Shown piece after piece: positions 10,869 to 23,265 of a DNA stretch of 64,000 nucleotides (the stretch's first letter is position 1; every line of letters starts with the position of its first letter). Under the pieces are notes generated by a model. That model had not been told where the DNA came from. It saw only the letters and a list, made by a program, of their open reading frames with translations, and did no database searches. The translations under genes were made by a program, and so were the position numbers. The stretch is from Eunapius fragilis (lineage: Eukaryota > Porifera > Demospongiae > Spongillida > Spongillidae): the NCBI GenBank assembly GCA_963681505.1, contig OY811990.1, forward strand, positions 4,983,675 through 5,047,674, in the 5' to 3' direction.

Positions 10869-13800
10869 ATGATGCGACCAGGATCAGTGAAGTTTGAAGC
10901 CAAGTGGCCACCCATAAAGGAGACCATAGGTGCCACTTTGCAGCTGAAACCCATCAAGAGACTTGACTGGAATGACCACGTCTCGTATCCTCATGGTATT
11001 AAAACTCTGTGGTTACCCAGGCCTTACATTCGAAACCTCCGAGCCCCCTTCGCGTCGTAGTGAGACGACTCAGACGATGGAAGGTGTGGGGTGGGGGGGG
11101 GGGGGGGGGGGGAGGGGGAGTTGTGGACACATGCCAGCTAACATGCACTAGTATATCTTCCGTTAAGTACGCCGTTACTGTTGCCATATGGCCAAACAAG
11201 GGAACGCCCTCGCGTCTCGCCTTTGGACCTTGACACGCTCCTCTCAGCGACATTTATACCCTCTGCGAAGCATTCCCAACGCCATTCGCCGACCGCCTCT
11301 ACCAAGAAACCAGGTCCTTCCTGGAGGCCTTTGTGCTCGCTCTCTACCAGGTGAGGTCAAGCATAGACGTGCGATTATTATTATTATTTTTAACGCTCCA
11401 ACACCGACCCACCGTCAGCAACTCTCCGCGTTGGAACAAGGACCCATGCTCCAGGCCTACCAGAAGCATTGGTTGGCGTACCGTCAGGGCGTGAGGTACC
11501 TGGATAATCTGTTCAGCTACTTCAACAGAGTTGTGCTGGCCAAGTACAGACCCTCAGCCACCGACAGTGCTCTAGCGTCGTCGCAAGCACCACAAAGGAA
11601 ACTGTCATTGGAATCCCCTGTTGAGATCAGCCAGGTGAGTGCTAAACGAGTGGAGTGGGGAGGAGGAGGGGGGGATGGTGTGGAAGGAGATATAAGATAC
11701 CTCCTGTTATACCATTGCGCCCTCCCCTCCCCCTCCCATCCCATCCCTTCCAATCCCATCCCCCGCCCCTCCAACATTCCTGCTGTCCACCATCCTCCTC
11801 TCCTCTCCCCCTCCCCACTCCTCCTCCCCCTCCCAATCCTCTTCCCCATACCATCCTCCTCCTCCCCCTCGCTCCTAGCTTGCCCTTCAAACATGGAAGA
11901 AGCTGTTGCTGGATAAGCTGGTGGCAGTCCTCGTACAGGCACTCCTGGCAGAGATAAGAAAGTAATGCGGCCATTTGCATGGGTGTGGTCACGTGTCACA
12001 TGTGGGTGCGGTCATTTGCATGGGGTGTGGTCACGTGTCATGTGGGTGCGGCCATTTGCATGGGGTGTGGTCACGTGTCACATGTGGGTGCGGTCATTAG
12101 CATGGGGTGTGGTCACGTGTCACATGTGGGTGTGGTCATTTGCTTGTGGTGTGGTCACGTGTCACATGTGGGTGCGGTCATTTGCATGGGGTATGGTCAC
12201 GTGTCACATGTGGGTGTGGTCATTAGCTTTGGGTGTGGTCACGTGTCACATGTGGGTGCGGTCATTTGGCCGCTTGCAGGGACTACACGAGGCAGGACTG
12301 TGACCTCACCATGGTGCAGGACGTGGTGTATTCATTCAGTGAGTCTGCTTGCCACACCCACCCTGTTTTCTCATCCCTCTCCCCCCCACACACCCCCACC
12401 CCCAAACAACTCTAATTGATGCTCCTTGATACTAAGGTTTAGGGTATAAGGTGTTCAAAGGTTAAATAATTAGTAATAACTATTTATATTAACTTTACAA
12501 TTTCATTAAAGAGGCTGTGAGGTGTGTATTGCATGTCATCGAAGGACAGTAGCCCCTCCCACTACCACCACCACCACTAACACCACTACCACCACCACCA
12601 CTAACACCACTAACACCACTGCCACCACCACCACCACCACCACCACCACCACCACTACCACCACTGCCACCACCACCACATACCTCCCACCATCCCTTCA
12701 TACACCTACCCCTCACCATCCCTTCATACACCTACCCCTCACCATCCCTTCATACACCTACTCCCTCACCATCCCTTCATACACCTACCCCTCACCATTC
12801 CTTCATACACCTACCCCCTCACCATCCCATCATACACCTACTCCCTCACCATCCCATCATACACCTACTCCCTTACCATCTCTTCATACACCTACCCCTC
12901 ACCATCTCTTCGTACACCTACCCCCTCATTATCCCTTCATACACCTACCCCTCACCATACCTTAACATACAATATTTTCCTATTCGGATGTTTTAAATTT
13001 CAGTGTGTAAAGAAGCCTTACACATACACATATACCATTACACATACACATACACACACACACGCAAATACACCCACACACCACGCACATACACCCACAC
13101 ACCGTACACACATACACCCACACACATACCGCATACCACGCACACCACACACACACCACACGCATACCACACACACACACACAACACACACACACACACG
13201 CACACACACCACACCTATAGTTGAGGTGGAGGAGAATAACAAAGAGCAGCCATTGAAGGTATGTGTGCAACTGTTTGTCCAAATCGCATGACTGTGTGTG
13301 TGTGGTGTGTGTGTGTGTGTGCAGTTCTACCACGAGATGTTTGAAGAGCCATTTCTGCAAGAGACCAGGGAGTACTACAGACGTGAGGCTTCTATCATCA
13401 TTGCTAATTCAGACTGTTATGAATATATGGAGCAGGTGAGCAGAGGGGGAGGGGCAATGGAGGGGGAGTGGCAATGGAGGGGGAGGGGCAATGGAGGGGA
13501 GGAGCAATGGAAGGGGGAGTGGCAATGGAGGGGAGGAGCAATGGAAGGGGGAGTGGCAATGGAGGGGGAGGGGCAATGGAGGGGAGTGGCAATGGAGGGG
13601 GAGGAGCAATGGAGGGGAGTGGCAATGGAGGGGAGTGGCAATGGAGGGGGAGGGGCAATGGAGGGGGAGGAGCAATGGAAGGGGGAGTGGCAATGGAGGG
13701 GGAGGAGCAATGGAGGGGAGTGGAAGGGGGAGGAGAGGAATGTAAGGATGAGGCTGGAGGTGAGAGGAGTGAAGTGTGGCCTGGGGAGGAGTGATGTGGT

Positions 13801-16800
13801 CTGGGAACTCATGTCACTGTCCTATAGGTTTCTAGAAAGCTGCAAGAGGCAAAGAGAAGAAGCCAGCGGTTCCTGCACAAGACTTCTAACACTAAGGTTC
13901 ATTTGTGTTAGATGTGTGTATGTGTGCATGTGTACGTGTGCATGTGTATGTGTGCATGTGTGTACAGAATTACCGGTAATTAGGTATTGGTTTGGTTAGG
14001 ACATGATCACTAGTTAAATTAAACGATTGATTTATTGATACCATGCTTGTAACAATTGCAAATGTGCAAATGTATTAGAAGTTTTACCCAACACATGTGC
14101 ATGCGTGCGTATGTGTCTACACCCTCACACCCTCCCCATGTGTCTACACCCTCACACCCTCCCCATGTGTCTACTCCCTCACACCCTCCCCATGTGTTTA
14201 CACCCTCACACCCTTCCCATGTGTTTACACCCTCACACCCTCCCCATGTGTCTACACCCTCACACCCTCCCCATGTGTCACACCTCCCTCCCATGTGTCT
14301 ACTCCCTCACACCCTCCCCATGTGTCTACACCCTCACACCCTCCCCATGTGTTTACACCCTCACACCCTCACACCCTTCCCATGTGTTTACACCCTCACA
14401 CCCTCCCCATGTGTCTACTATACACCCTCCCTCATCTACACCTCAACCCTCCCTCACTACACCCTCACACCCTCCAGTTCATGAGGGAGTGTGAGGCTCA
14501 CTTGGTGGAGGCCTACAAAGATGACTATCTCTATCCCCACGCCACCACCATTATGAGGGAGGAGCGTGTGGATAACCTAGCACACCTGTACTTCCTCCTC
14601 AATGGGATACCCCGTGCCCTGGACCCCATCATTGGGGTGTTTGAGGAACATGTCAAGGCACAGGGTATGTGGGGGTGTGCATGTGTGGGGGTGTGCATGT
14701 GTGTGGGTGTGTGCAAGTGTGTGGGTGGGCAGGGTGGAGGTGTGCATGTGTGTAAAGGGTAAGCAGGGTGTGGCTTAGTGTTAATGACGCTGCAGTGCTT
14801 ATTTTTACATGCCTGATCTCACGCACACATGCACACATGCACACACACATACACACATGCACACACACATACACACACACATGTACACACACATGCACAC
14901 ACACATGTACACACACATGCACATATGCACACACATGCACACACACATACACACATATGCACACACACATGCACACATACACACATGCACACACACATGC
15001 ACACACATGCACACACATACACACACATGCATACACACATACACACATGCACACACACATGCACACACATGCACACACACATGCACCACACATGCACACA
15101 CACACATGCACACACACATGCACACACATACACACACATACACACACATGCATACACACATACACACATGCACACACACATGCACACACATGCACACACA
15201 CATGCACACACATGCACACACACATGCACACACACATGCACACACACATGCACACACACACACACATGCACACACACATGCACACACACATGCACACACA
15301 CATGCACACACACACACATGCACACACACATGCACACACACACACATGTACACACACACACATGCACACACACACACATGCACACACACATGCACACACA
15401 CACACATGCACACACACATGCACACACACATACACACATGCACACACACATGCACACACACATGTAGGTCTCGCTGCACTTAGCAGGCTGCAGTTGGACA
15501 AGGTAAGTGACCCTCTGTGGTATCTCTTCTGATACCCTATACTTCAGAATCCTGATGTGATGGAGTATGTCAGTGTTGCCCTGGGCACATACCAGAAATA
15601 CCATGACATGGTGAAGAATGTTTTTGGTTCTAATAAGCATTTTTTTAATGCACTTGAAAAGGTAGAGATTATCCTCCCTCCTCCCCAGTCCACCTCTCCT
15701 CCCCAGTCTACGTCTCCTTCACAACCATTAAATCCTTTCCATTCCTTAACCCTCCTCCCCACCTTCACCCTCCCATCCCTCACCCTCTTCCCCATTCTTC
15801 CCCTTCTCCCCATCCCTCACCCCTCCTCCCCATCCTCACCCCTCCTCCTCCCCTTCCTCATCCCTCCTCCCCATCCTCACCCCTCCTCCTCCTCATCCTC
15901 ACCCCTCCTCCTCCCATCCTCACCCCTCCTCCTCCCCATCCTCACTCCTCCCCATCCTCACCCGTCCTCCCCATCCTCACCCCTCCTCCCCATCCTCACC
16001 CCTCCTCCCCATCCTCACTCCTCCCCATCCTCACTCCTCCCCATCCTCACCCCTCCTCCCCATCCTCTCATTCTGCAGGTGTGCCATGTGTTCATCAACC
16101 ATACTGACCAGCCCAAACAACCCCCCAAAGCACCACTGCTGGTAGGAATTGTGTTGAATGAACCATTGGTCCATTTACCTCTGCCTCACCCCACCCTCCC
16201 CTCTCACCCTCCCCATCCCTCATCCCCCTCCTCCCCACACCCTCATCCCCTCCTCCCCACACCCTCATCCCCTCCTCCCCACACCCTCGTCCCCTCCTCC
16301 CCACACCCTCATCCCCTCCTCCCCACACCCTCATCCCCTCCTCCCCACACCCTCATCCCCTCCTCCCCACACCCTCATCCCCTCCTCCCCACACTCACAT
16401 CCCCTCCTCCCCACACCCTCATCCCCTCCTCCCCACACCCTCATCCCCTCCTCCCCACACTCACATGCCCTCCTCCCCACACCCTCATCCCCTCCCCACA
16501 CCCTCATCCCCTCCTCCCCACACCCTCATCCCCTCCTCCCCACACCCTCATCCCCTCCTCCCCACACCCTCCCCATTTCTTCCTTTGGTTCAGCTTGCCA
16601 AGTTCTGTGATCACTTGTTGAAGAAGGGTGCTGATTCTCTTGGGGAGTCCAAGGTGGAAGACAAACTTCAGGATGCGGTGAGGGTTCTAATGTGTTACTG
16701 CTTACCTGAGGTCATATTACGGTATCCTCTCTCCCTCCCTCCCTCCCTTCCTCCCTCCCTCCCTCCCTCCCTTCCTCCTCCTTCCCCATTGCTACTTAAG

Positions 16801-17770
16801 GCCTATATTAGCTGTACCATGCATATGCCCTTCATGTGACCACCACATGTATTCATGTGCCCATCATGTGACCACCATATGCCTTCATGTGACCACCATG
16901 TGCCCATCATGTGACCACCATGTGCCCATCATGTGACCATCATATGCCTTCATGTGACCACCATGTGCCCATCATGTGACCATCATGTGCCCATCATGTG
17001 ACCACCATGTGCCCATCATGTGACCATCATATGCCTTCATGTGACCATCTATGCCTTCATGTGACCATCATGTGCCCATCATGTGATCACAATGTGACTG
17101 TTGTACACTCTACAGATTGCCTTGTTCCGGTTCATAGATGACAAAGATATGTTTCAAAGGTTCTACACAAAGCTGCTAGCCAAGAGACTTGTACATTCCC
17201 TGTCACTTTCAGTGGAAACGGAAGAGAACATGGTGCAGAAACTGAAAGTATGTTACTTTTTTGTATCCTTTGGAGCAGCCTGAATCACCCCCACCCACCC
17301 CCCACCCCCACCCCCAGCACATTTGTGGGTTTGAGTACACAGCAAAGCTCCAGAAGATGTTGGTGGACATCAAGCTTAGTGCCTCCATCATGCAGGAGTT
17401 CAATGAACGCATGAAGTCTGCTATCATGTCTGGGTTCTCTGGGCTAATCCTTCAGGTGCAGGAAGGGATTGGGTGTGGTCGGTTTGCTTTCGACATTTGG
17501 TGTGCGTAGTTCACGAGTGGAGGGAGGGAGGGAGGGAGAGGAGGGAGGGAGGGATGACTGGGAATGGTTGGTGACAGGTTAGGCCTTGTGCTGGTTCATT
17601 TGGAGGTTGCCCAACTTGGAGTAAGAGATTGGTTGTAAAGTTACCCGTGGTTACCAATGGTTACCAGTGGTTCTTTTGTCATAGTCTGGTGCATGGCCAT
17701 TCAACCAAGTGGCCCAAACCTGCAGGGTGCCTGAAGCGCTTACTAGTGTGCTCAGCAAGGTCAGCTTTCC

Positions 17771-17809
<39 letters not shown>

Positions 17810-20800
17810 GCAAGTGGGGGGCGTGGCTGTTGTCATGGTAATTTCAAATTTGCAGTTTGAGGTATTTTATACCCAGAAGCACAGTGGTCGTAAGCTTATA
17901 TGGCTTCACCAGCATGCCACAGGTGAGAGGGGGTGGGGGAGGGGGAGGGGGAGGGGGAGGCTCCCACACTTGTTTCACCACTTGTTGTCTTGTCATTGGT
18001 TGCTAGGGGAGATGAAGTTGAATTATCTGAAGAAGCAGTATTTTGTGTCGATGAGTACTTACCAGATGGTGATACTGTTGTGTTTCAATGGTCCCACATC
18101 TGAGCACTCCTGCAGGTGTGTGCTGATAACAACACCCCCCCCCACCCCCTCTCCCCCTCGTGTAGCGTTTAACCCTCACGTTTTGTTTTACTTCTGTGAT
18201 ATATGCGGGTGGGAGACTCAAACATGGATACTTTTCTCACCTCGCTCATGGATAAAATATGGCAATGTTCATTGCACCTGTAGCTGTCAGATGGCAATGC
18301 ACCAGCTTATAATATTCATTGGTACCTAATGTTATATCAACTGACAGTTGTTTTATAGGTGCAATGAATGTTGCGTGTTCTCTCCATGAGCAAGGGTCTG
18401 ATAAGAAGGGGAAATGTAATAGTCTTATATTTCGCACACAAACATAATGTCCTTAGGACTATTGTATTTCCCCTTCTTGTTAGACCCCTGTTTCCTTCCT
18501 TTTTAATTCAATTGCCTTCCAGTCCTATATACCACCAACTTTCTCACAGAGAATATTTTAAGGCAGGCTTAAAGGCCCATGGTGGGTATACACATCAAGA
18601 CTTCCTGCCAATGAATACAAAAGTTGTTAACTAGGGAGCATTAGTATTTTAGCAGGTGACCAAGAAGCTGGAGTTGGCACAGGTGTACTGGTCTGTAGAT
18701 AAGCAGGAGTTGGCACAGGTGTACTGGCCTGTAGAGAAGCTGGAGTTGGCACAGGTGTACTGGTCTGTAGAGAAGCTGGAGTTGGCACAGGTGTACTGGT
18801 CTGTAGAGAAGCAGGAGTTGGCACAGGTGTACTGGTCTGTAGAGAAGCAGGAGTTGGCACAGGTGTACTGGCCTGTAGAGAAGCTGGAGTTGGCACAGGT
18901 GTACTGGTCTGTAGAGAAGCAGGAGTTGGCACAGGTGTACTGGTCTGTAGAGAAGCAGGAGTTGGCACAGGTGTACTGGTCTGTAGAGAAGCAGGAGTTG
19001 GCACAGGTGTACTGGTCTGTAGAGAAGCAGGAGTTGGCACAGGTGTACTGGTCTGTAGAGAAGCAGGAGTTGGCACAGGTGTACTGGTCTGTAGATAAGC
19101 AGGAGTTGGCACAGGTGTACTGGTCTGTAGATAAGCAGGAGTTGGCACAGGTGTACTGGTCTGTAGATAAGCAGGAGTTGGCACAGGTGTACTGGTCTGT
19201 AGATAAGCTGGAGTTGGCACAGGTGTACTGGCCTGTAGAGAAATTGGTACCTTTTTTAATGATGGAAAATATTAAAGCATATACCCACAATGGTGACAGA
19301 TAGTTGCCACGGCAGTTGCTATGAACACCACTGTATGAAAACTAATATTCACCAGTGTGCACACTTGTTTATGATCAAATTTGCTCAATGACGGAGCCTG
19401 GTGTGTGTATTGATGAGCCAATAGGATTACGTTTGGCACAACCCATTTCAAATCTGTAATTGTTTTAATTCTATTCCAATGTGTTTACGGGATCATTGCA
19501 ACCACAAGGTACTTAATACGATATTATAAAATATTAATATTCCAGATAAAGGCGTCAAAGTTTATGTGTGTAATTGAAATGTGTGCGTAATTAAAAATTC
19601 AGGCCGCTGTAACTCCACCGATTTCCAGTGTGTCAGAAAGATATTGAGGGACCTACAATATCAAATGCTGCAACTGTGTGTGTGTGGTGTGTGTGTGTGG
19701 TGTGTGTGTGTGTGTGTGGTGTGTGTACGTATGCGAGATGTAACCTCTTCTGTTCTAATCTTAGTACTTTAGCTGAACAGACACTTCTGGAAGAGAAGGA
19801 GGTTATAGCTGTTTTACAGTCCCTGGTTGACTCCAAACTGCTTGAACTTACTACTGAAGACACATCGGTAGGTGGAAGGGAGTGGTGTGATGGTGTTGGG
19901 GGGGATAAGTCGAGTATGGTGGCGGTTGGAAGATGGTGGGGGAAGATCCAGTGGTGGACCTTTTATTGTAGCCATTTAATGATCTTTCTGTATGTGTACA
20001 TGTAAGGCCTCCATTGCGCGCACACACACACAATTCACACACACATGCACTCACACTTTCATGTGCACACACTCACACATACACACAACAGGTGTCTTCC
20101 ACATCGTCACTAAGGGTTAACGAGGCTTATTCAAATAAAAGAACAAAGTTCAAGATCACAGCTGCTGTGCAGAAAGAAACCCCGCAGGTATTGATGGGTG
20201 TGGCTGTGGAGATATTTGTGGGTGTAGCCATGTGTTAACAGTCATGATTTGTGCAGGAAACGGAACAAACACAACATTCTGTACAAGAAGACAGGAAACT
20301 GGTCATACAGGTATTGGTAAGGAGGGAGGGACTGCAGTGTAACCAATTGTATCTTTAGGCAGCCATTGTTCGTGTGATGAAGTCCAGGAAGGTACTGAAA
20401 CACAACCTCCTAATAGAAGAGGTAAAGCCGCCAGTGTGGACCATGGTGTGTGTGGTGTGTGTGTGGTGTGTGACCATGGTGTGTGTGTGGTGTGTGGACC
20501 ATGGTGTGTGTGGTGTGTGTGTGGTGTGTGTGTGTGGTGTGTGACCATGGTGTGTGTGGTGTGTGACCATGGTGTGTGTGGTGTGTGGGCCATGGTGTGT
20601 GTGGTGTGTGTGTGGTGTGTGACCATGGTGTGTGTGTGGTGTGTGGACCATGGTGTGTGTGGTGTGTGTGGTGTGTGTGTGTGGTGTGTGACCATGGTGT
20701 GTGTGGTGTGTGGACCATGGTGTGTGTGGTGTGTGTGTGGTGTGTGGGCCATGGTGTGTGTACAAGTGAGTGTGTGCATGTGGTAGGGAGGAGGGAAGAA

Positions 20801-21291
20801 GGGGGAGAGAGGAGGTGGGGGTACTTCATGTCTATGTATGCCTCCAATCAGACCATCACACAAACGAAGTCACGGTTTTTACCACATGTTCCTATGATCA
20901 AGGTACGTGTGTATATGTGTGTGTGTTATTGTAATTATGTATCAGCGACACCCACCCCTCCTCCCCTCTCCTTTCTCCCACCCCTCCTCCCCTCTCCTTT
21001 CTCCCACCCCTCCTCCCCTCTCCCTTCTCCCACCCCTCCTCCCCTCTCCCTTCTCCCATTCTCCCCCTCTCCCTTCTCCCATCCTCCCCCTCTCCCTTCT
21101 CCATCTCCCTCTCCTCCCACCCCACCCCTCCTCTCCTCTCCCTTCTCCCACCCCTCCTCCCCATTCCATCTTCCCTTCTGCCCACTCTCTCCCCCACATA
21201 CCCCCTGCAGAAGTGTATAGAGTCTCTAATAGAGAAGCAGTACTTGGAGAGAGTGGAGGGATCTCTGGACACTTACTCGTATCTGGCATGA
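10869..21291 (+). CDS. CUL2: Cullin-2, complete 24-exon gene
   Basis: Scaffold of cullin-RING E3 ligases that bridges elongin-BC/VHL-box receptors and RBX1. Exons: 10869-10984, 11248-11350, 11419-11634, 11879-11961, 12280-12338, 13221-13258, 13325-13435, 13828-13896, 14478-14664, 15468-15502, 15548-15661, 16079-16141, 16594-16677, 17116-17247, 17318-17455, 17685-17759, 17856-17922, 18007-18115, 19765-19867, 20092-20187, 20257-20310, 20359-20421, 20852-20902, 21211-21291. They sum to 2247 nt, 748 codons (human CUL2 has 745), and every phase closes. Diagnostic stretches: KRLDWNDHVSDIYTLCEAFP, FYHEMFEEPFLQETREYY, FRFIDDKDMFQRFYTKLLAK, HSGRKLIWLH, SNKRTKFKITAAVQKETPQ. The neddylation site IVRVMKSRKV puts the acceptor Lys at about residue 692. 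The C-terminal winged-helix end KQYLERV...YSYLA is intact. SKRTKFKI...QKxTPQ and the overall length favour CUL2 over CUL5 or CUL1. ATG 10869 or 10872 could be the start. Confidence 0.93.
11988..12270. repeat. about 40-bp minisatellite in CUL2 intron 4
   Basis: Seven copies of a unit containing GTCACGTGTCACATGTGGGT followed by GCGGTCATTTGCATGGGGTG. The array starts soon after the exon 4 donor and stops at the acceptor region of exon 5. Confidence 0.9.
12555..12960. repeat. ACC/CCA triplet tract followed by a 27-bp minisatellite in CUL2 intron 5
   Basis: A CCA/CTA/ACA triplet tract (12555-12680) is followed by about ten copies of a 26-27 bp unit, CACCATCCCTTCATACACCT plus a variable C-rich end. 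Confidence 0.9.
13436..13745. repeat. 18-bp purine-rich minisatellite starting at the CUL2 exon 7 donor
   Basis: Units like GGAGGGGCAATGGAGGG run purine-only from the GTGAGC donor of exon 7 for about 300 bp. One strand is almost pure purine, which can form triplex DNA. The long open frames in it are repeat artefacts. Confidence 0.9.
14113..14477. repeat. 27-bp minisatellite ending at the CUL2 exon 9 acceptor
   Basis: About 12 copies of a unit containing ACACCCTCCCCATGTGTCTA. The last copy supplies the pyrimidine tract and AG (CACACCCTCCAG) of the exon 9 acceptor. Confidence 0.9.
14820..15467. repeat. CACATG/CA array filling CUL2 intron 9
   Basis: About 650 bp of (CA)n interrupted by ATG, running right up to the exon 10 acceptor (CACATGTAG). 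It stays open in several frames on both strands only because of its period. Confidence 0.95.
15670..16075. repeat. C/T-rich array in CUL2 intron 11
   Basis: Repeats of CTCCTCCCCATCCTCACCC, pure pyrimidine on this strand over hundreds of bases. The array ends at the exon 12 acceptor (CATTCTGCAG). Confidence 0.9.
16190..16575. repeat. 22-bp minisatellite in CUL2 intron 12
   Basis: About 17 copies of a unit containing CTCCTCCCCACACCCTCATC, ending about 20 bp before the exon 13 acceptor. Confidence 0.9.
16835..17100. repeat. about 22-bp minisatellite in CUL2 intron 13
   Basis: Twelve or so copies of CATGTGACCACCATGTGCCC-type units, followed by a short spacer and the exon 14 acceptor (CTCTACAG). 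Confidence 0.9.
17771..17807. repeat. poly-C run just 3' of CUL2 exon 16
   Basis: About 36 C residues in intron 16, starting 11 bp after the GTCAGC donor. Its exact length may be uncertain in the assembly. Confidence 0.85.
18240..18490. repeat. Two adjacent imperfect inverted repeats in CUL2 intron 18
   Basis: CGCTCATGG...CAATGTTCATTGCACC...CTGTCAG (about 18243-18291) is mirrored by CTGACAG...GGTGCAATGAATGTTG...CCATGAGC (about 18335-18391). Next to it GGGTCTGATAAGAAGGGGAA (18393) pairs with TTCCCCTTCTTGTTAGACCC (about 18468-18487). The structure suggests a MITE-like foldback insertion. No target duplication was identified. Confidence 0.65.
18656..19243. repeat. 36-bp minisatellite, 16 copies, in CUL2 intron 18
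   Basis: Near-identical copies of a unit containing GAGTTGGCACAGGTGTACTG then GTCTGTAGAGAAGCAG. The period is a multiple of three, so all frames without stops stay open (ELAQVYW repeats on one strand). Exon 18 joins exon 19 in phase without it, so it is intronic. Each unit carries CACAG|GTGTAC, which reads as both an acceptor and a donor word. Confidence 0.95.
20436..20765. repeat. TGTGTGGTGTGTGACCATGG array in CUL2 intron 22
   Basis: GT-rich units punctuated by GACCATGG or GGCCATGG, beginning about 15 bp after the exon 22 donor. Confidence 0.9.
20945..21175. repeat. CCCCTCCTCCCCTCTCC array in CUL2 intron 23
   Basis: Pure-pyrimidine repeats between exons 23 and 24, with the last exon's acceptor (CCCCCTGCAG) about 35 bp downstream. 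Confidence 0.9.
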
Positions 21292-21470
21292 CCCTGTCCC
21301 CTTGATCTTCGCTATATTATATGTTGTTCATATGTGTTGTGTTGTGTTGTGTACTTTCAATTTGTAGAATTATGTCATTTTTAAAATAATGTATTTCTAT
21401 CAGTCTACCCTGCACAATGTACTGTGTGTGTGTGTGTGTGGTGTGTATGTGTGTGTGTGGTGTGTGTGTG

Positions 21471-21504
<34 letters not shown>

Positions 21505-21594
21505 TCATCCCTTGTCTGCTGTTCAAACAGTTGATTATATTACATGTATATGGGGACTACTTAAGGCCTCAGAGGTGCTTGTTGCTACCTACGG

Positions 21595-21720
21595 ATGAGC
21601 CCAAAGGGTTAACACCAAATGATGGTCAAAGGGTTAACACCGAAGGATGGTGGTCAAAGGGTCAACACCTGAAGGATGGTGGTCAAAGGGTTAACACTGA
21701 AGGATGGTGGTCGAAGAATT
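21595..21720. repeat. about 28-bp tandem repeat 3' of CUL2
   Basis: Four to five copies of CAAAGGGTTAACACCGAAGG plus ATGGTGGT, in the 300-bp spacer after the CUL2 stop. No gene is seen between 21292 and 22540. Confidence 0.85.
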
Positions 21721-21987
21721 AAAACTGGTCATGCATATGGTCATCATTTTGAATGGAAGGTCTGCAGTGTACCAGTATAGAATATTTATTTCTATGACAC
21801 ACAGGTCTGTGTCATACGCACATGGTCTTGATCCTTTCTACAAGAGTACACCGCATGGCCTAATTCACTTGTGTGTAAATAGCTAGGGTCTGCAGATCAG
21901 CTGAGGACTGTGCGCACTATGAAGTCTACTACTGTGCATTGTTTGCTTCAATGGCTGTATTCATGCACTTGGGTATAGTATTACGCT

Positions 21988-22358
21988 ATACCATAAAATC
22001 GCCGCGGCGTCTATTAATTTGGGACGACAAACAGTACGAATTCCCCCACAGCTGCACCGCCGTATAACTGCACGGCATCGCCAGGTTTTTGGATTGCAAT
22101 CATCGATTGTCCAAGCATGTGTGCAATCTTCAACCACCCTTACAACAGTGCTGGTATTTCTATGGCCAGTATCCAAAAAACACGTCGAATCAATTCTCAA
22201 TTGATTTGTCACTTACATTCTGGTACAAAATGTTAACAGTTTGTACGAGGTATGTAAATTTTGTACCAGAATGTAAGTGACAAATCAATTGAAAATCAAG
22301 AATTGATTCGACGCGTTTATTTTTGCTGAGTTTGTCCCAAATAGACGCCTCGACGGTA
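21988..22358. mobile_element. Foldback MITE-like element
   Basis: Outer arms CGCCGCGGCGTCTATT (about 22000) and AATAGACGCCTCGACG (ends 22354) are inverted. The inner arms are nearly perfect: CGAATCAATTCTCAATTGAT...TTCTGGTACAAAA (about 22186-22230) against TTTTGTACCAGAATGTAAGT...GAATTGATTCGACG (about 22259-22315). The whole element can fold into one long hairpin and encodes no protein. The exact ends and target-site duplication are not resolved. Confidence 0.75.
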
Positions 22359-22540
22359 CTACAGTTCAATCATCGACGAGGTCAACTCCCTGTAAGACAA
22401 AAATGAACGACATAGCTATGTGTGTATGTGTGTGTGCATGTGTGTATGTGCATGTGGTTGAAGGTTTAAATGAATAATTATAGCACATATACATCACTAG
22501 AGGCTAAGAGGGAGGTGTCAAGAGGTGGACTGGGGACTGC

Positions 22541-23265
22541 TCAGTAGACGCTGCAGTTGGCCGTCGAATACTCGGTACATATGGAATTGCTCGTGGTCTC
22601 CTCAAAGCCATAGCTGCTACTGTTGAGACCCGCTCCAGCCACCAGGTTATGGAGGTTGCAATAGTTGGTTCCGTCGTCCAACACGGCGTACCATATGTTA
22701 GAGGAAGACTTACCCTGCGAGAGTAAGAGGAGAGAGAGAGACACCATTAAAATTTTGAAAATAAAAACTTCATCCCGCCCGCGCGACTTACGTTTACAGT
22801 GCACTTTCCTTCAGTAATGTTTGAGAATTTCATACTAAGTGTGTCCACGTAGTGGTGGACAGGAGTGGTGTGGGTAGCGTCTATCTCGCTCCCGGTATCA
22901 GCCAACAACTGAACGACAACGACAAAGTTGACTACAAATTCTGCGTAAATTATTCATTGCTTCGCCTTACTGCATAACCGCACTTCTCCGTAGTCCCGCA
23001 GTCCGTGTTGTTCCAGAAACTTATCTGTTTCAGCAGCAAGTCGTGCACAATGGTGCAGTCGATAGTGAACCCCCTTTTTAGCCCAGAGGCATTTATATAG
23101 GTTCGAGGATAGCGGCGCTGAGAATTGCAACAGCAAAAAAAAAAAAAGGCCATCCAGCCCAGGTACTTACCACGTTAGCTGGCAGGAGGCATGTAAGGGA
23201 AAAGCGTCGAGCATAACAGCTGCGGCTGCAACCAACACCAGCAACCCTACTGCCACGTTAGCCAT
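22541..23265 (-). CDS. Small secreted cysteine-rich protein, four exons
   Basis: Exons 23265-23171 (ATG plus a signal-peptide-like stretch VGLLVLVAAAAVMLDAF), 23117-22971, 22908-22792 and 22714-22541. The last three join in phase 0 with good GT-AG sites. They encode about 145 residues with spaced Cys (FTIDCTIVHDLL, NTDCGTTEKCGYA, GKCTVN, YCNLHNLV, ICTEYSTANC) and N-glycosylation motifs. I recognise no named family; the pattern YCNLHNLV...GF.ET.SNS.CT.YS is probably conserved in related animals. Exon 1 with its GTAAGT donor ends in phase 2, whereas exon 2 needs phase 0. So a start exon is mis-modelled, a base is missing, or another mini-exon exists. The gene is head-to-head with the RIIa gene at 23367. 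Confidence 0.65.

Noticed and set aside
14653..15640. Open frames made of HTHTCTH or CVCMCV on both strands
   Set aside because: Pure dinucleotide-repeat translation within CUL2 intron 9.
18649..19303. Apparent 215-codon protein of ELAQVYW repeats
   Set aside because: 36-bp minisatellite. CUL2 exon 18 joins exon 19 in phase without it, and human CUL2 length leaves no room for it.
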